This document shows, in pieces, positions 1-5,892 of a stretch of DNA of 6,016 bases. A program made the position numbers and the translations under genes. The stretch's first letter is position 1, and every line of letters begins with the position of its first letter. This stretch comes from Saprospiraceae bacterium (GTDB lineage Bacteria; Bacteroidota; Bacteroidia; Chitinophagales; Saprospiraceae): NCBI GenBank assembly GCA_022842255.1, contig JALHPW010000333.1, positions 1-6,016 of the forward strand, read 5' to 3'. Under the pieces are notes generated by a model, which did not search any database, had not been told where the DNA came from, and was given only the letters and a program-made list of their open reading frames with translations.

Positions 1-1
1 G

Positions 2-1543
2 TTCCGGGGCGCCACGATCGACAATATCCTGGATTTTGAAAAAGATTACCCTGCGCTGCAAACCTTCAAGCTGGAACAAAACTACCGAAGCACCCACCAT
101 ATCGTGGCAGCAGCCAACGAGGTGATTTCGTACAACCGTCGGCAATTGCAAAAGACAATTTGGACGGACCGGGAAGAGCGTCAAAAAATCAAACTCCTCA
201 AATGCCTCACCGACGATGAGGAAGCACGCCGCGTCTCCGACCTGATTTTGGAGCAAAAACATCGCTACCATTTGCCCAATTCAGACATTGCGGTGTTGTA
301 CCGCACCAATGCCCAAAGCCGGAAATTTGAAGAACACCTGCGCAAACTCAATCTGCAATATCGCGTATTTGGTGGAATGTCGTTCTATCAACGCAAGGAG
401 GTAAAAGACCTCGTAGCCTACCTCCGCTTGGCCGTCAACCCCCGCGATGAGGAAGCTTTGCGTCGCGCCATCAACTACCCCACCCGTGGCATCAGCGACG
501 CCACTGTCGACAAACTCAGCGCAGTAGCCAGCGCCGCCAACATCCCCATGTGGGAAGCTATACTCAGCCCTTCCTTGGAGGTTACCGACCGCGCCCGAAA
601 GTCCATGCTTGGATTCCGCAACCTAGTGGAAGACTGGCAACGCCGCGCCGCCACGGAGTCGGCCTACAAGCTAGCCGCTGAAATACTTCGAAAATCAGGC
701 CTGCTCGACTTGTTAAAAAGCGACACCAGCCCGGAAGGCATTGGTCGTCTTGAGAACGTAAATGCCGTATTGGACGCCATTTCAGAGTTCGTGGATGTGC
801 AAAGCAACGCAACCGTGACGAACAATGACCCAATGACGGCCAATGAACCAAACACCAACGACGCCTCCCTAGGCGCCTACCTACAAACCATCACCCTGCT
901 CACCGATGCCGACGAAAAAGCCGAAGGCACCGATTACATCACCCTGATGAGTGTACACGCTGCCAAAGGTTTGGAGTACAAAAGTGTGTTTGTGACGGGT
1001 ATGGAAGAACAACTTTTCCCTTCGTTCATGTCGCTCGAAGACCCCAAGGGACTGGACGAGGAACGCCGACTGTTTTATGTTGCCATTACCCGTGCCAAGG
1101 AGTTTTTGACCATCAGTTTTGCGCAAAACCGGTATCGATATGGGCAAATCCGTGCGAATGAGCCATCTAGGTTTCTCGAAGAAATTGATATAAAAAATTT
1201 CGATATGGTAGGCGGAATGGGCGCAGCACGCATCGGAACCCCGGCATTTAATGCCGCCCGGGAAGGCGAATATTCCAAAGGGGCGAGTGTGAGCGGCAAT
1301 TTTGTCAACCCCCGCTTGCGAAAAATGAGCCAGGCCACTACCACTGCCATCGCCAATTTCCAGGCTTCTCCTTTAGAAGACCTCGTGGCTGGGGCAAACG
1401 TAATTCACCAGAAATTTGGAGAAGGGAAAATCGTAAGCGTAGAAGGCCCAAAAGAAAACCGCGTGGCAACCATCCAATTCAAAAACGATGAAATGGCGGA
1501 GCGACGAATCGTGCTCAAGTTTGCGAAATTGCAAGTGGTGTGA
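2..1543 (+). CDS. pcrA: ATP-dependent 3'-5' DNA helicase PcrA/UvrD (5' end missing)
   Basis: This is the C-terminal 513 residues of a superfamily 1A helicase. The frame is open from base 2, so the gene starts outside the window; the GTG at 104 is an internal Val. Seen in fragment numbering: the end of motif III (FRGA, 1-4), motif IV (QNYRST, 26-31), VLYRTNAQSR (98-107), motif V (SVHAAKGLE, about 317-325) and motif VI (EERRLFYVAITRA, 353-365). A C-terminal Tudor-like domain (about 464-513, GANVIHQKFGEGKI onward) matches the tail by which PcrA/UvrD contacts RNA polymerase. The Walker A half lies outside the window. The family unwinds DNA in nucleotide excision repair, clears RecA filaments and resolves replication-transcription conflicts in the cytoplasm. 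An Asn/Thr-rich stretch at 268-289 sits in a linker that varies in the family and resembles translated repeat DNA. The TGA shares its last base with the downstream array. PcrA versus UvrD naming is interchangeable here; Rep is less likely because of the Tudor tail. Confidence 0.96.
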   Translation, partial: FRGATIDNILDFEKDYPALQTFKLEQNYRSTHHIVAAANEVISYNRRQLQKTIWTDREERQKIKLLKCLTDDEEARRVSDLILEQKHRYHLPNSDIAVLYRTNAQSRKFEEHLRKLNLQYRVFGGMSFYQRKEVKDLVAYLRLAVNPRDEEALRRAINYPTRGISDATVDKLSAVASAANIPMWEAILSPSLEVTDRARKSMLGFRNLVEDWQRRAATESAYKLAAEILRKSGLLDLLKSDTSPEGIGRLENVNAVLDAISEFVDVQSNATVTNNDPMTANEPNTNDASLGAYLQTITLLTDADEKAEGTDYITLMSVHAAKGLEYKSVFVTGMEEQLFPSFMSLEDPKGLDEERRLFYVAITRAKEFLTISFAQNRYRYGQIRANEPSRFLEEIDIKNFDMVGGMGAARIGTPAFNAAREGEYSKGASVSGNFVNPRLRKMSQATTTAIANFQASPLEDLVAGANVIHQKFGEGKIVSVEGPKENRVATIQFKNDEMAERRIVLKFAKLQVV

Positions 1544-1588
1544 CGATGAACGATGAACGATGAACGATGAACGATGAACGATGAACGA
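1543..1588. repeat. Heptanucleotide tandem array, unit ACGATGA, six full copies plus ACGA
   Basis: Six identical 7-bp units run from 1543 to 1584, followed by a partial unit to 1588. The first base is also the last base of the pcrA stop codon. Because 7 is not a multiple of 3, the TGA in each unit appears in all three + frames within 21 bp, so the array is a stop cassette for any + strand readthrough. The opposite strand has no stop codons inside the array. Confidence 0.95.
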
Positions 1589-1626
1589 CAATTGCATTCC
1601 TCGTTTATAGTTCATCGTTCATCGTT
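1570..1626. terminator. Inverted repeat between convergent genes, candidate bidirectional terminator
   Basis: The right arm 1610-1626 (GTTCATCGTTCATCGTT) is a perfect 17-bp complement of array positions 1570-1586, leaving a 23-nt loop. Because the left side is a tandem array, the stem can also form in registers shifted by 7 nt. The structure lies between the stop codons of pcrA (+) and fabG (-) and overlaps the fabG TAA by two bases. The location suggests transcription termination or mRNA 3'-end protection in both directions. There is no strong U-tract after either arm, so it is not a textbook intrinsic terminator; function is inferred from position and stem length. Confidence 0.6.
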
Positions 1627-2365
1627 AACAATTCAGCCCCCCACAAACAGAAATAACCTGTCCGGTCACATAAGCGCCCATATCAGAGGCTAGGAAAACG
1701 CAGGTATTGGCCACGTCATCACCCGCACCGAGGCGTTTGAGTGGGATAGCCGAGAGGTAGCCCTCTTTTGTTTTTTCGTCGAGCGCATCGGTCATTTCCG
1801 TGGCAATGAAGCCGGGCGCTACAGCATTGCATCGGATACCACGGGAGCCATATTCTTTGGCAATGGACTTTGAAAAACCGATGATACCCGCCTTGGAAGC
1901 GGCGTAGTTTGCCTGCCCTTGTTGGCCAAAAACACCTACCACCGAACTCATGTTGATGATGCTACCTCCCGTGCGAATCATGGGCTTGAGCGCGTGTTTG
2001 GTCATGTTGAACACCGATTTGAGGTTGGTTTGGATTACCTCGTCCCACTGTTGTTCGGTCATGCGAAGCATGAGGGTGTCGCGAGTAATGCCGGCGTTGT
2101 TGACCACGATGTCGAGCTTGCCAAAATCGGCCAGTACTTGGGCTATGAGTGCCTCTGCTTGTGCAAAATCTCCCGCATCGCTTTGGTAAGCTTTTGCGCT
2201 GGAGCCTAATTCTGCCGCGAGTTTTTCTGCACGGGCCTGCGAAGAGGCCGAGACATAAGTAAAAGCGACTGATGCGCCGTGTTCTACAAATTTGCGAACC
2301 AAGGCTTCACCGATGCCGCGTGAACCGCCGGTGATGAGGGCTATTTTTCCGTCTAATAATTTCAT
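1625..2365 (-). CDS. fabG: 3-oxoacyl-[acyl-carrier-protein] reductase (SDR family)
   Basis: A complete 246-residue classical short-chain dehydrogenase, the usual FabG length. The NAD(P)-binding glycine motif TGGSRGIG is at 12-19 and NNAG at 89-92. The catalytic tetrad is placed as Asn114, Ser141, Tyr154 and Lys158, with Tyr-Lys in YAASK and Ser 13 residues before Tyr as in E. coli FabG. The FabG-like signatures GITRDTLMLRM (92-102) and GQANYAASKAG (150-160) favour FabG over generic SDRs. FabG reduces 3-oxoacyl-ACP to 3-hydroxyacyl-ACP with NADPH in cytosolic type II fatty-acid synthesis. The gene is not beside acpP or fabF, so a paralogue serving another acyl pathway is possible. The C-terminus (VCGGLNC) has Cys where many family members have Asp or Asn. 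It follows the serine dehydratase gene by 61 bp on the same strand. The ATG at 2363-2365 gives the canonical N-terminus; no clear Shine-Dalgarno is seen. Confidence 0.93.
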   Translation of the reverse strand: MKLLDGKIALITGGSRGIGEALVRKFVEHGASVAFTYVSASSQARAEKLAAELGSSAKAYQSDAGDFAQAEALIAQVLADFGKLDIVVNNAGITRDTLMLRMTEQQWDEVIQTNLKSVFNMTKHALKPMIRTGGSIINMSSVVGVFGQQGQANYAASKAGIIGFSKSIAKEYGSRGIRCNAVAPGFIATEMTDALDEKTKEGYLSAIPLKRLGAGDDVANTCVFLASDMGAYVTGQVISVCGGLNC

Positions 2366-2402
2366 GATTGTGGGTGATTTGTTGAGTTGGGGGTTCGAAG
2401 GG

Positions 2403-2430
2403 CAAAGTTGGGAAAAGTTGTTGAATTCAA
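2403..2430 (-). promoter_or_regulatory. Candidate Bacteroidota-type promoter for fabG
   Basis: Read on the - strand, TTG (complement of 2428-2430) is followed after 17 nt by CAACTTTG (complement of 2403-2410), which matches the Bacteroidota -7 consensus TAnnTTTG at all fixed positions but the first. The spacing is at the short end of the known range. A transcript would start near 2396, giving a leader of about 30 nt before the fabG ATG. If real, fabG has its own promoter at the end of the serine dehydratase gene. Sequence match only. Confidence 0.35.
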
Positions 2431-2432
2431 CA
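2419..2432. repeat. Perfect 14-bp palindrome overlapping the serine dehydratase stop codon
   Basis: TGTTGAATTCAACA is perfectly self-complementary. It covers the sdaA TGA (complement of 2427-2429) and the candidate -33 element of the fabG promoter, so it could be a dimeric-regulator operator. The arms meet with no loop, which makes a terminator hairpin unlikely. A palindrome of this length may also be chance. Confidence 0.4.
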
Positions 2433-3833
2433 CTCTACCACATTCACCGAAATATTCACCGCCAGGCCGCCGTCTGCAGTCTCCTTGTATTTCGTGTTCA
2501 TATCGGCTGCGGTGTCTTTCATGGTTTTAATCACGGCATCCAAACTGACTTTGGCCTTGGAAGGATCGCCTTCCAGGGCAATCTGACTTGCCGTGATGGC
2601 CTTGATGGCCCCCATCGTATTGCGTTCGATACAGGGTATTTGCACAAGCCCGCCAATAGGATCGCAGGTCATACCCAAGTGATGCTCCATAGCGATTTCA
2701 GCAGCCATCATGACCTGACCATAACTGCCACCCAAACATTCAGTGAGTGCTCCAGCAGCCATTGCTGACGATACCCCAATTTCTGCCTGGCATCCGCCCA
2801 TGGCGGCAGAAATGGTCGCCCCTTTTTTGAACAGGCTCCCCAATTCGCCTGCCGTGAGCATGAATTTCACGATATCTTCCTCCAAAAAGGAATCACTGAA
2901 ACAAACATGGTACATCAATACGGCCGGAATTACCCCTGCCGCCCCATTGGTCGGCGCCGTAACCACACGGCCAAACGCCGCGTTTTCCTCATTCACGGCC
3001 AATGCAAAACAGCTCACCCATTTCAGGATTTGCTGGAAAGTATGTCCACCCCGACCAATTTGCCGCACCCAATCTTCTGCATTGTGGTAGGGTTTCCCAG
3101 CCAACAAGGTCCGACTCAAGGGCGCCGCCCGCCGCGTAACCTCCAAGCCTCCAGGAAGAATACCATCTGTATGACATCCTTTGTAAATGCAATCGCGCAT
3201 CACGTGCCAGATTTTCATCAAATCTGCCCGGATTTGTTCCGGAGTACGCCAGGAAAGCTCGTTTTGCCACACGATTTCTGACACGTTTTTTCCTTGTTTC
3301 TCGCAATAGGCTTGCAATTCTTCCCCCATATCAATTGGGAAGGGCAAACGTGTTTCGGAAACGGCATCCTGCTCCCCTTCTTTCACCACAAAACCACCAC
3401 CCACAGAATAATAGGTTTGGGAAATCCCTTCCCCGTTTTGGTAAAATGCTCTGAAAATCAGACCGTTGGCATGATAGGGCAAACTTTGGTCAAACAAAAA
3501 AACCACATCCTGTTCAGGATCGAAAGGAATGATCCGCTGACCGCCTAAATGGAGGGTTTTTGTAGCATGGATGTGTTCAAAATTGCGCTGCACATCTTCC
3601 ACCGGGATGGTCACGGGGTCGTCGCCATGCAATCCGAGCAATACGGCAAGATCGGTGCCGTGCCCCTTGCCCGTTTTGGCCAGTGACCCGTAGAGTTCCA
3701 CTTGGACGTGCGTTACGTCCTGGACCTTGATTTCTTGCAAAAAACGTTGGGCAGCGCGCCAAGGGCCCATGGTGTGGGAACTGCTGGGGCCAATACCGAT
3801 TTTAAATATATCGAAGACGGAGATTCTTTCCAT
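2427..3833 (-). CDS. sdaA: L-serine ammonia-lyase (L-serine dehydratase), single-chain iron-sulfur type
   Basis: A 468-residue protein that deaminates L-serine to pyruvate and ammonia in the cytoplasm, with an oxygen-sensitive [4Fe-4S] cluster instead of PLP. The beta domain is N-terminal (KIGIGPSSSHTMGP, 11-24) and the alpha domain C-terminal (TAPTNGAAGVIPAVLMYH, 292-309). The cysteines Cys348 (GGCQAEIG), Cys390 (GMTCDPIGG) and Cys401 (QIPCIERN) are spaced 42 and 11 apart, the same as Cys343/385/396 that I recall as cluster ligands in the Legionella enzyme. The last residue, Cys468, corresponds to the C-terminal Cys that caps the fourth iron there as a tail-in-mouth ligand. The start ATG at 3831-3833 gives the family N-terminus (MERISVFDIF). 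The frame stays open to 4001, but that extension is not family-like. fabG follows on the same strand and an MFS gene diverges. No ACT domain is seen. The assignment is strong; sdaA versus sdaB naming is arbitrary. Confidence 0.96.
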   Translation of the reverse strand: MERISVFDIFKIGIGPSSSHTMGPWRAAQRFLQEIKVQDVTHVQVELYGSLAKTGKGHGTDLAVLLGLHGDDPVTIPVEDVQRNFEHIHATKTLHLGGQRIIPFDPEQDVVFLFDQSLPYHANGLIFRAFYQNGEGISQTYYSVGGGFVVKEGEQDAVSETRLPFPIDMGEELQAYCEKQGKNVSEIVWQNELSWRTPEQIRADLMKIWHVMRDCIYKGCHTDGILPGGLEVTRRAAPLSRTLLAGKPYHNAEDWVRQIGRGGHTFQQILKWVSCFALAVNEENAAFGRVVTAPTNGAAGVIPAVLMYHVCFSDSFLEEDIVKFMLTAGELGSLFKKGATISAAMGGCQAEIGVSSAMAAGALTECLGGSYGQVMMAAEIAMEHHLGMTCDPIGGLVQIPCIERNTMGAIKAITASQIALEGDPSKAKVSLDAVIKTMKDTAADMNTKYKETADGGLAVNISVNVVEC

Positions 3834-3845
3834 GGATGCGTTGAC

Positions 3846-3868
3846 TCGATTTTCCGAATGGGAATCGA
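3846..3868. promoter_or_regulatory. Imperfect inverted repeat in the serine dehydratase leader, possible operator
   Basis: The arms TCGATT (3846-3851) and AATCGA (3863-3868) flank an 11-nt spacer that partly continues the dyad with G-T wobble pairs. The element lies 13 to 35 bp upstream of the sdaA ATG. Position and symmetry would suit a regulator site, but 6-bp arms can arise by chance and no regulator family is recognised. Confidence 0.25.
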
Positions 3869-3967
3869 TTTTTAGCGGCCAAAATATGGAAAAGACCGCA
3901 CCCACTCCGCGCCATTTTGTTCTTTTGCACCTCAATCCATTGTCGGGCCCAAAACAAGCCCCCTTTT

Positions 3968-3985
3968 CCGCCAAGGCTACGGCGG
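3968..3985. repeat. Short GC-rich hairpin just upstream of the MFS start codon
   Basis: CCGCC (3968-3972) pairs with GGCGG (3981-3985) around an 8-nt loop (AAGGCTAC), ending 6 bp before the MFS ATG. The sequence CCGCCAAGGCTACGGCGG resembles small interspersed hairpin repeats that I recall from intergenic regions of various bacterial genomes, whose conceptual translation gives peptides such as PPRLRRA or AKATAGK; both appear in frames here. It supports placing the MFS start after the hairpin. Membership of a repeat family is from memory, not search. Confidence 0.45.
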
Positions 3986-3991
3986 GCAAAT

Positions 3992-5296
3992 ATGCCACCA
4001 TCCCCCGACCCGTACGCAGCCCTTCGAATTCCGGAATACCGGATGTTCATGGCCATGCGCCTGACCACGACCTTGACCGTTCAAATCATGTCGGTGTCGG
4101 TAGGTTATTATGTGTATGAATTGACCAACGACCCGCTCATGTTGGGTTTTATCGGTCTGGCAGAAGCCATTCCGGCCATTGGCATCAGTCTCTGGGCAGG
4201 GCATTTGGCCGACAAGCACAGTCGGCGAAATTTATTGGTAGGCTGTATTTCGGTCTTGCTGGTTTGCTCCCTTGCCCTACTAAGTGTTGTGCTGCTTAAG
4301 GATCGATTCAGCCAAGCCACCTTGCTGGCTTGCATTTATGGAATCGTTTTTTGCACCGGTATTTCGCGGGGCTTTTTTAGTCCCACAAACTTTGCGTTTT
4401 TACCACAAATCGTTGATAGAGAACGACTTCAAAATGCCATTAGTTGGAACAGCAGCACATGGGAAGTGGCAAGCATCACTGGGCTTGGGCTGGGTGGTTT
4501 GATTTATGGTTTCGGTGGGGTGACCGCGGCTTTTGGCACTATGAGCGCACTTTGTGCATTGTCGTTGATTTTTATGTTTCAAATTTCCTCGAAGCCAGTG
4601 CCGACGTTCGACCAAAACGAAACGGCCTTGACGCGCATCAAAGCCGGGCTCCATTTTGTGTTTAGCAAACAGTTGATCATTGCCACCATCGCGATGGATT
4701 TGTTCGCGGTCTTTTTTGGCGGGGCGGTGGCGCTGATTCCTGTTTTTGCCAAAGATATCTTGAAAGTGGGCCCAGAAGGAGCGGGGTTACTTCGTGCCGC
4801 CATGGCCATTGGCGCAATCACCATGGCCATTTTTCTGGCCCACCGACCCTTGGGAAAAGGCGCGGGCAAGATCATGCTTCTCTGTGTGGCTGGTTTTGGA
4901 CTTTGCAATATCGGTTTTGGACTGAGCACGGAATTTTACCTGTCTTTCGTACTCTTGATCATGGCGGGCATGTTCGACGAGGTGAGTGTTTTTATCCGCT
5001 CGGCCCTGGTCCATTTTCAAACACCGGAAAATATGAAAGGGCGGGTTTCCTCGGTGAGTACGATTTTTATCACATCCAGTAATGAATTGGGCGCTTTTGA
5101 AAGCGGGGTAGCTGCCCGGCTCATGGGGACCGTCCCTTCGGTGGTATTTGGTGGGTTGATGACCCTTGGCGTGGTTGCCTTTACCTGGTGGAAAGCCCCG
5201 AAATTGCGAAATTATGATTTTGAAGGGGCAAAATCAACAACAGGTGAGGCAGATGAAACCTCTCCAAGTGCGCCCGAAAAACCGGCCTCCGAATAA
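3992..5296 (+). CDS. MFS transporter, EntS-like (MFS_3) family
   Basis: A 434-residue inner-membrane protein with many hydrophobic segments spread over two halves, consistent with a 12-helix major facilitator. The loop 2-3 signature motif A, GHLADKHSRR, is at 70-79. The N-terminus (YAALRIPEYRMFMAMRL, about 8-24) and the C-terminal block MKGRVSSVSTIFITSSNELG (348-367) followed by FESGVAARLMG resemble the EntS/DUF894-like branch, whose members export siderophores, drugs or unknown small molecules by proton exchange. The substrate cannot be told from sequence. The tail after about 405 is hydrophilic and rich in Ser, Pro and Glu, so probably a disordered cytoplasmic end. The ATG at 3992 is chosen because an upstream TTG at 3917 would add 25 residues translated through a hairpin repeat. 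It diverges from sdaA, with no demonstrated functional link, and ends 2 bp before a convergent gene. Confidence 0.87.
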   Translation: MPPSPDPYAALRIPEYRMFMAMRLTTTLTVQIMSVSVGYYVYELTNDPLMLGFIGLAEAIPAIGISLWAGHLADKHSRRNLLVGCISVLLVCSLALLSVVLLKDRFSQATLLACIYGIVFCTGISRGFFSPTNFAFLPQIVDRERLQNAISWNSSTWEVASITGLGLGGLIYGFGGVTAAFGTMSALCALSLIFMFQISSKPVPTFDQNETALTRIKAGLHFVFSKQLIIATIAMDLFAVFFGGAVALIPVFAKDILKVGPEGAGLLRAAMAIGAITMAIFLAHRPLGKGAGKIMLLCVAGFGLCNIGFGLSTEFYLSFVLLIMAGMFDEVSVFIRSALVHFQTPENMKGRVSSVSTIFITSSNELGAFESGVAARLMGTVPSVVFGGLMTLGVVAFTWWKAPKLRNYDFEGAKSTTGEADETSPSAPEKPASE

Positions 5297-5298
5297 AC

Positions 5299-5883
5299 TC
5301 ATTTATCTCCTTCCGTAAAAAAACGCATCAACTCTGGGGTATCGCCCAAAGAAGTGCCCACGCGGGGCGAGGCGAATTCTGGCGACTCATATTCCTGTAC
5401 AGGTTTCTGAACATCAAGTGGTGACGGAAAAATGGCCATGGGCTCAGCGGGCGTTTTTTCCACAACGACAATCCGTTCTTTCCACACTACCCGTTCCTTC
5501 CACACGACTTTTTCCTGCCAAACGGTGTCCACCCGAATTTGGACCTCCGTCACAACTTTTTCCTGCACGGTTGTAGGGTTCAGAAACCAAATCGCTACCC
5601 CAAGCAGCAGCATAGCCGCCGCTGCTTGCCAAATGGGCATTCGAGCAGAAAGGGCTCGCAGTTGCAGTCCAGGCCTTTTTTGTGTCGCCATTCTTTCTAG
5701 AAGTTGGCTGCGAAGCCGGGCAGGAGGCACAACTGTTGCATCCATTTGTCTGGCAGCAAGGAGCATAGCGCGCAATTGTTCAAACTCCGCCTGCGAGGTT
5801 TCAGACAATACTAGATTCCGCTCCGCTGCACTCAGCGTAGCAAAGTCCTTTTCCAGTGCCAGGGATGCTATTTGCTCGTTCAT
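5299..5883 (-). CDS. Single-pass membrane protein, putative anti-sigma factor
   Basis: A 194-residue protein with three parts: a soluble N-terminal region (1-83) with helical, acidic character (SAAERNLVLSETSQAEFEQL, 18-37), one membrane segment (about 84-101, WQAAAAMLLLGVAIWFL) and a C-terminal region of about 90 residues. The basic residues before the segment (R76, R81) put the N-terminus in the cytoplasm and the C-terminus in the periplasm. This layout, and a probable ECF sigma factor gene immediately upstream on the same strand, suggest a membrane-anchored anti-sigma factor that holds the sigma factor until an envelope signal arrives. There are no cysteines, so it is not the zinc-binding ZAS type. 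Residues 107-143 are a Val/Lys/Glu/Trp-rich repeat containing VVWKER twice (126-137), encoded by an 18-bp tandem duplication; the rest of the tail is Pro-rich. The ATG lies directly after an intergenic repeat. No family domain is recognised with certainty, so the role is inferred from topology and position. Confidence 0.6.
   Translation of the reverse strand: MNEQIASLALEKDFATLSAAERNLVLSETSQAEFEQLRAMLLAARQMDATVVPPARLRSQLLERMATQKRPGLQLRALSARMPIWQAAAAMLLLGVAIWFLNPTTVQEKVVTEVQIRVDTVWQEKVVWKERVVWKERIVVVEKTPAEPMAIFPSPLDVQKPVQEYESPEFASPRVGTSLGDTPELMRFFTEGDK
5473..5508. repeat. 18-bp tandem duplication within the putative anti-sigma gene
   Basis: Two adjacent 18-bp units, 5473-5490 and 5491-5508, differ at two positions and encode the doubled VVWKER peptide on the - strand. 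The unit is a multiple of three, so copy-number change would keep the frame. It lies in the part encoding the presumed periplasmic stalk. Confidence 0.8.
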
Positions 5884-5892
5884 GTTTTGGAT

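Larger units (their letters stand above)
3834..3991. promoter_or_regulatory. Divergent intergenic region between serine dehydratase and MFS transporter genes
   Basis: These 158 bp must hold the start signals for both divergent genes unless the annotated starts are wrong. I find no complete TTG/TAnnTTTG pair on either strand. The best partial -7 matches are TTCTTTTG at 3920-3927 (+) and an ATATTTTG-like stretch near 3884-3891 (-), both without a well-placed -33 element. The region also holds an imperfect dyad (3846-3868) and a short GC-rich hairpin (3968-3985), listed separately. No small gene is supported here. Confidence 0.5.

Noticed and set aside
1373..1615. Open frame on the - strand with repeated SFIVHRS peptides
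   Set aside because: It is the conceptual translation of the ACGATGA array, which lacks stops on that strand, continued antisense into pcrA. No coding support.
1543..1626. CRISPR-like array
   Set aside because: Units are 7 bp and directly adjacent with no unique spacers, and no cas genes are present. The same applies to 5893-5980.
3294..3548. Several + strand open frames across the serine dehydratase gene, such as this one and 2292-2768
   Set aside because: They are antisense shadows of a well-supported gene and show no recognisable protein features.
3917..3991. Upstream TTG start for the MFS transporter
   Set aside because: It would add 25 Pro/Arg-rich residues, several translated through a hairpin repeat, before the conserved N-terminus. 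The ATG at 3992 is more likely.
3834..4001. N-terminal extension of the serine dehydratase reading frame by 56 codons
   Set aside because: The added residues do not resemble the family, whose N-terminus is the SVFDIFKIGIGPSSSHT block, and the extension would overlap the MFS start. The ATG at 3831-3833 is preferred.
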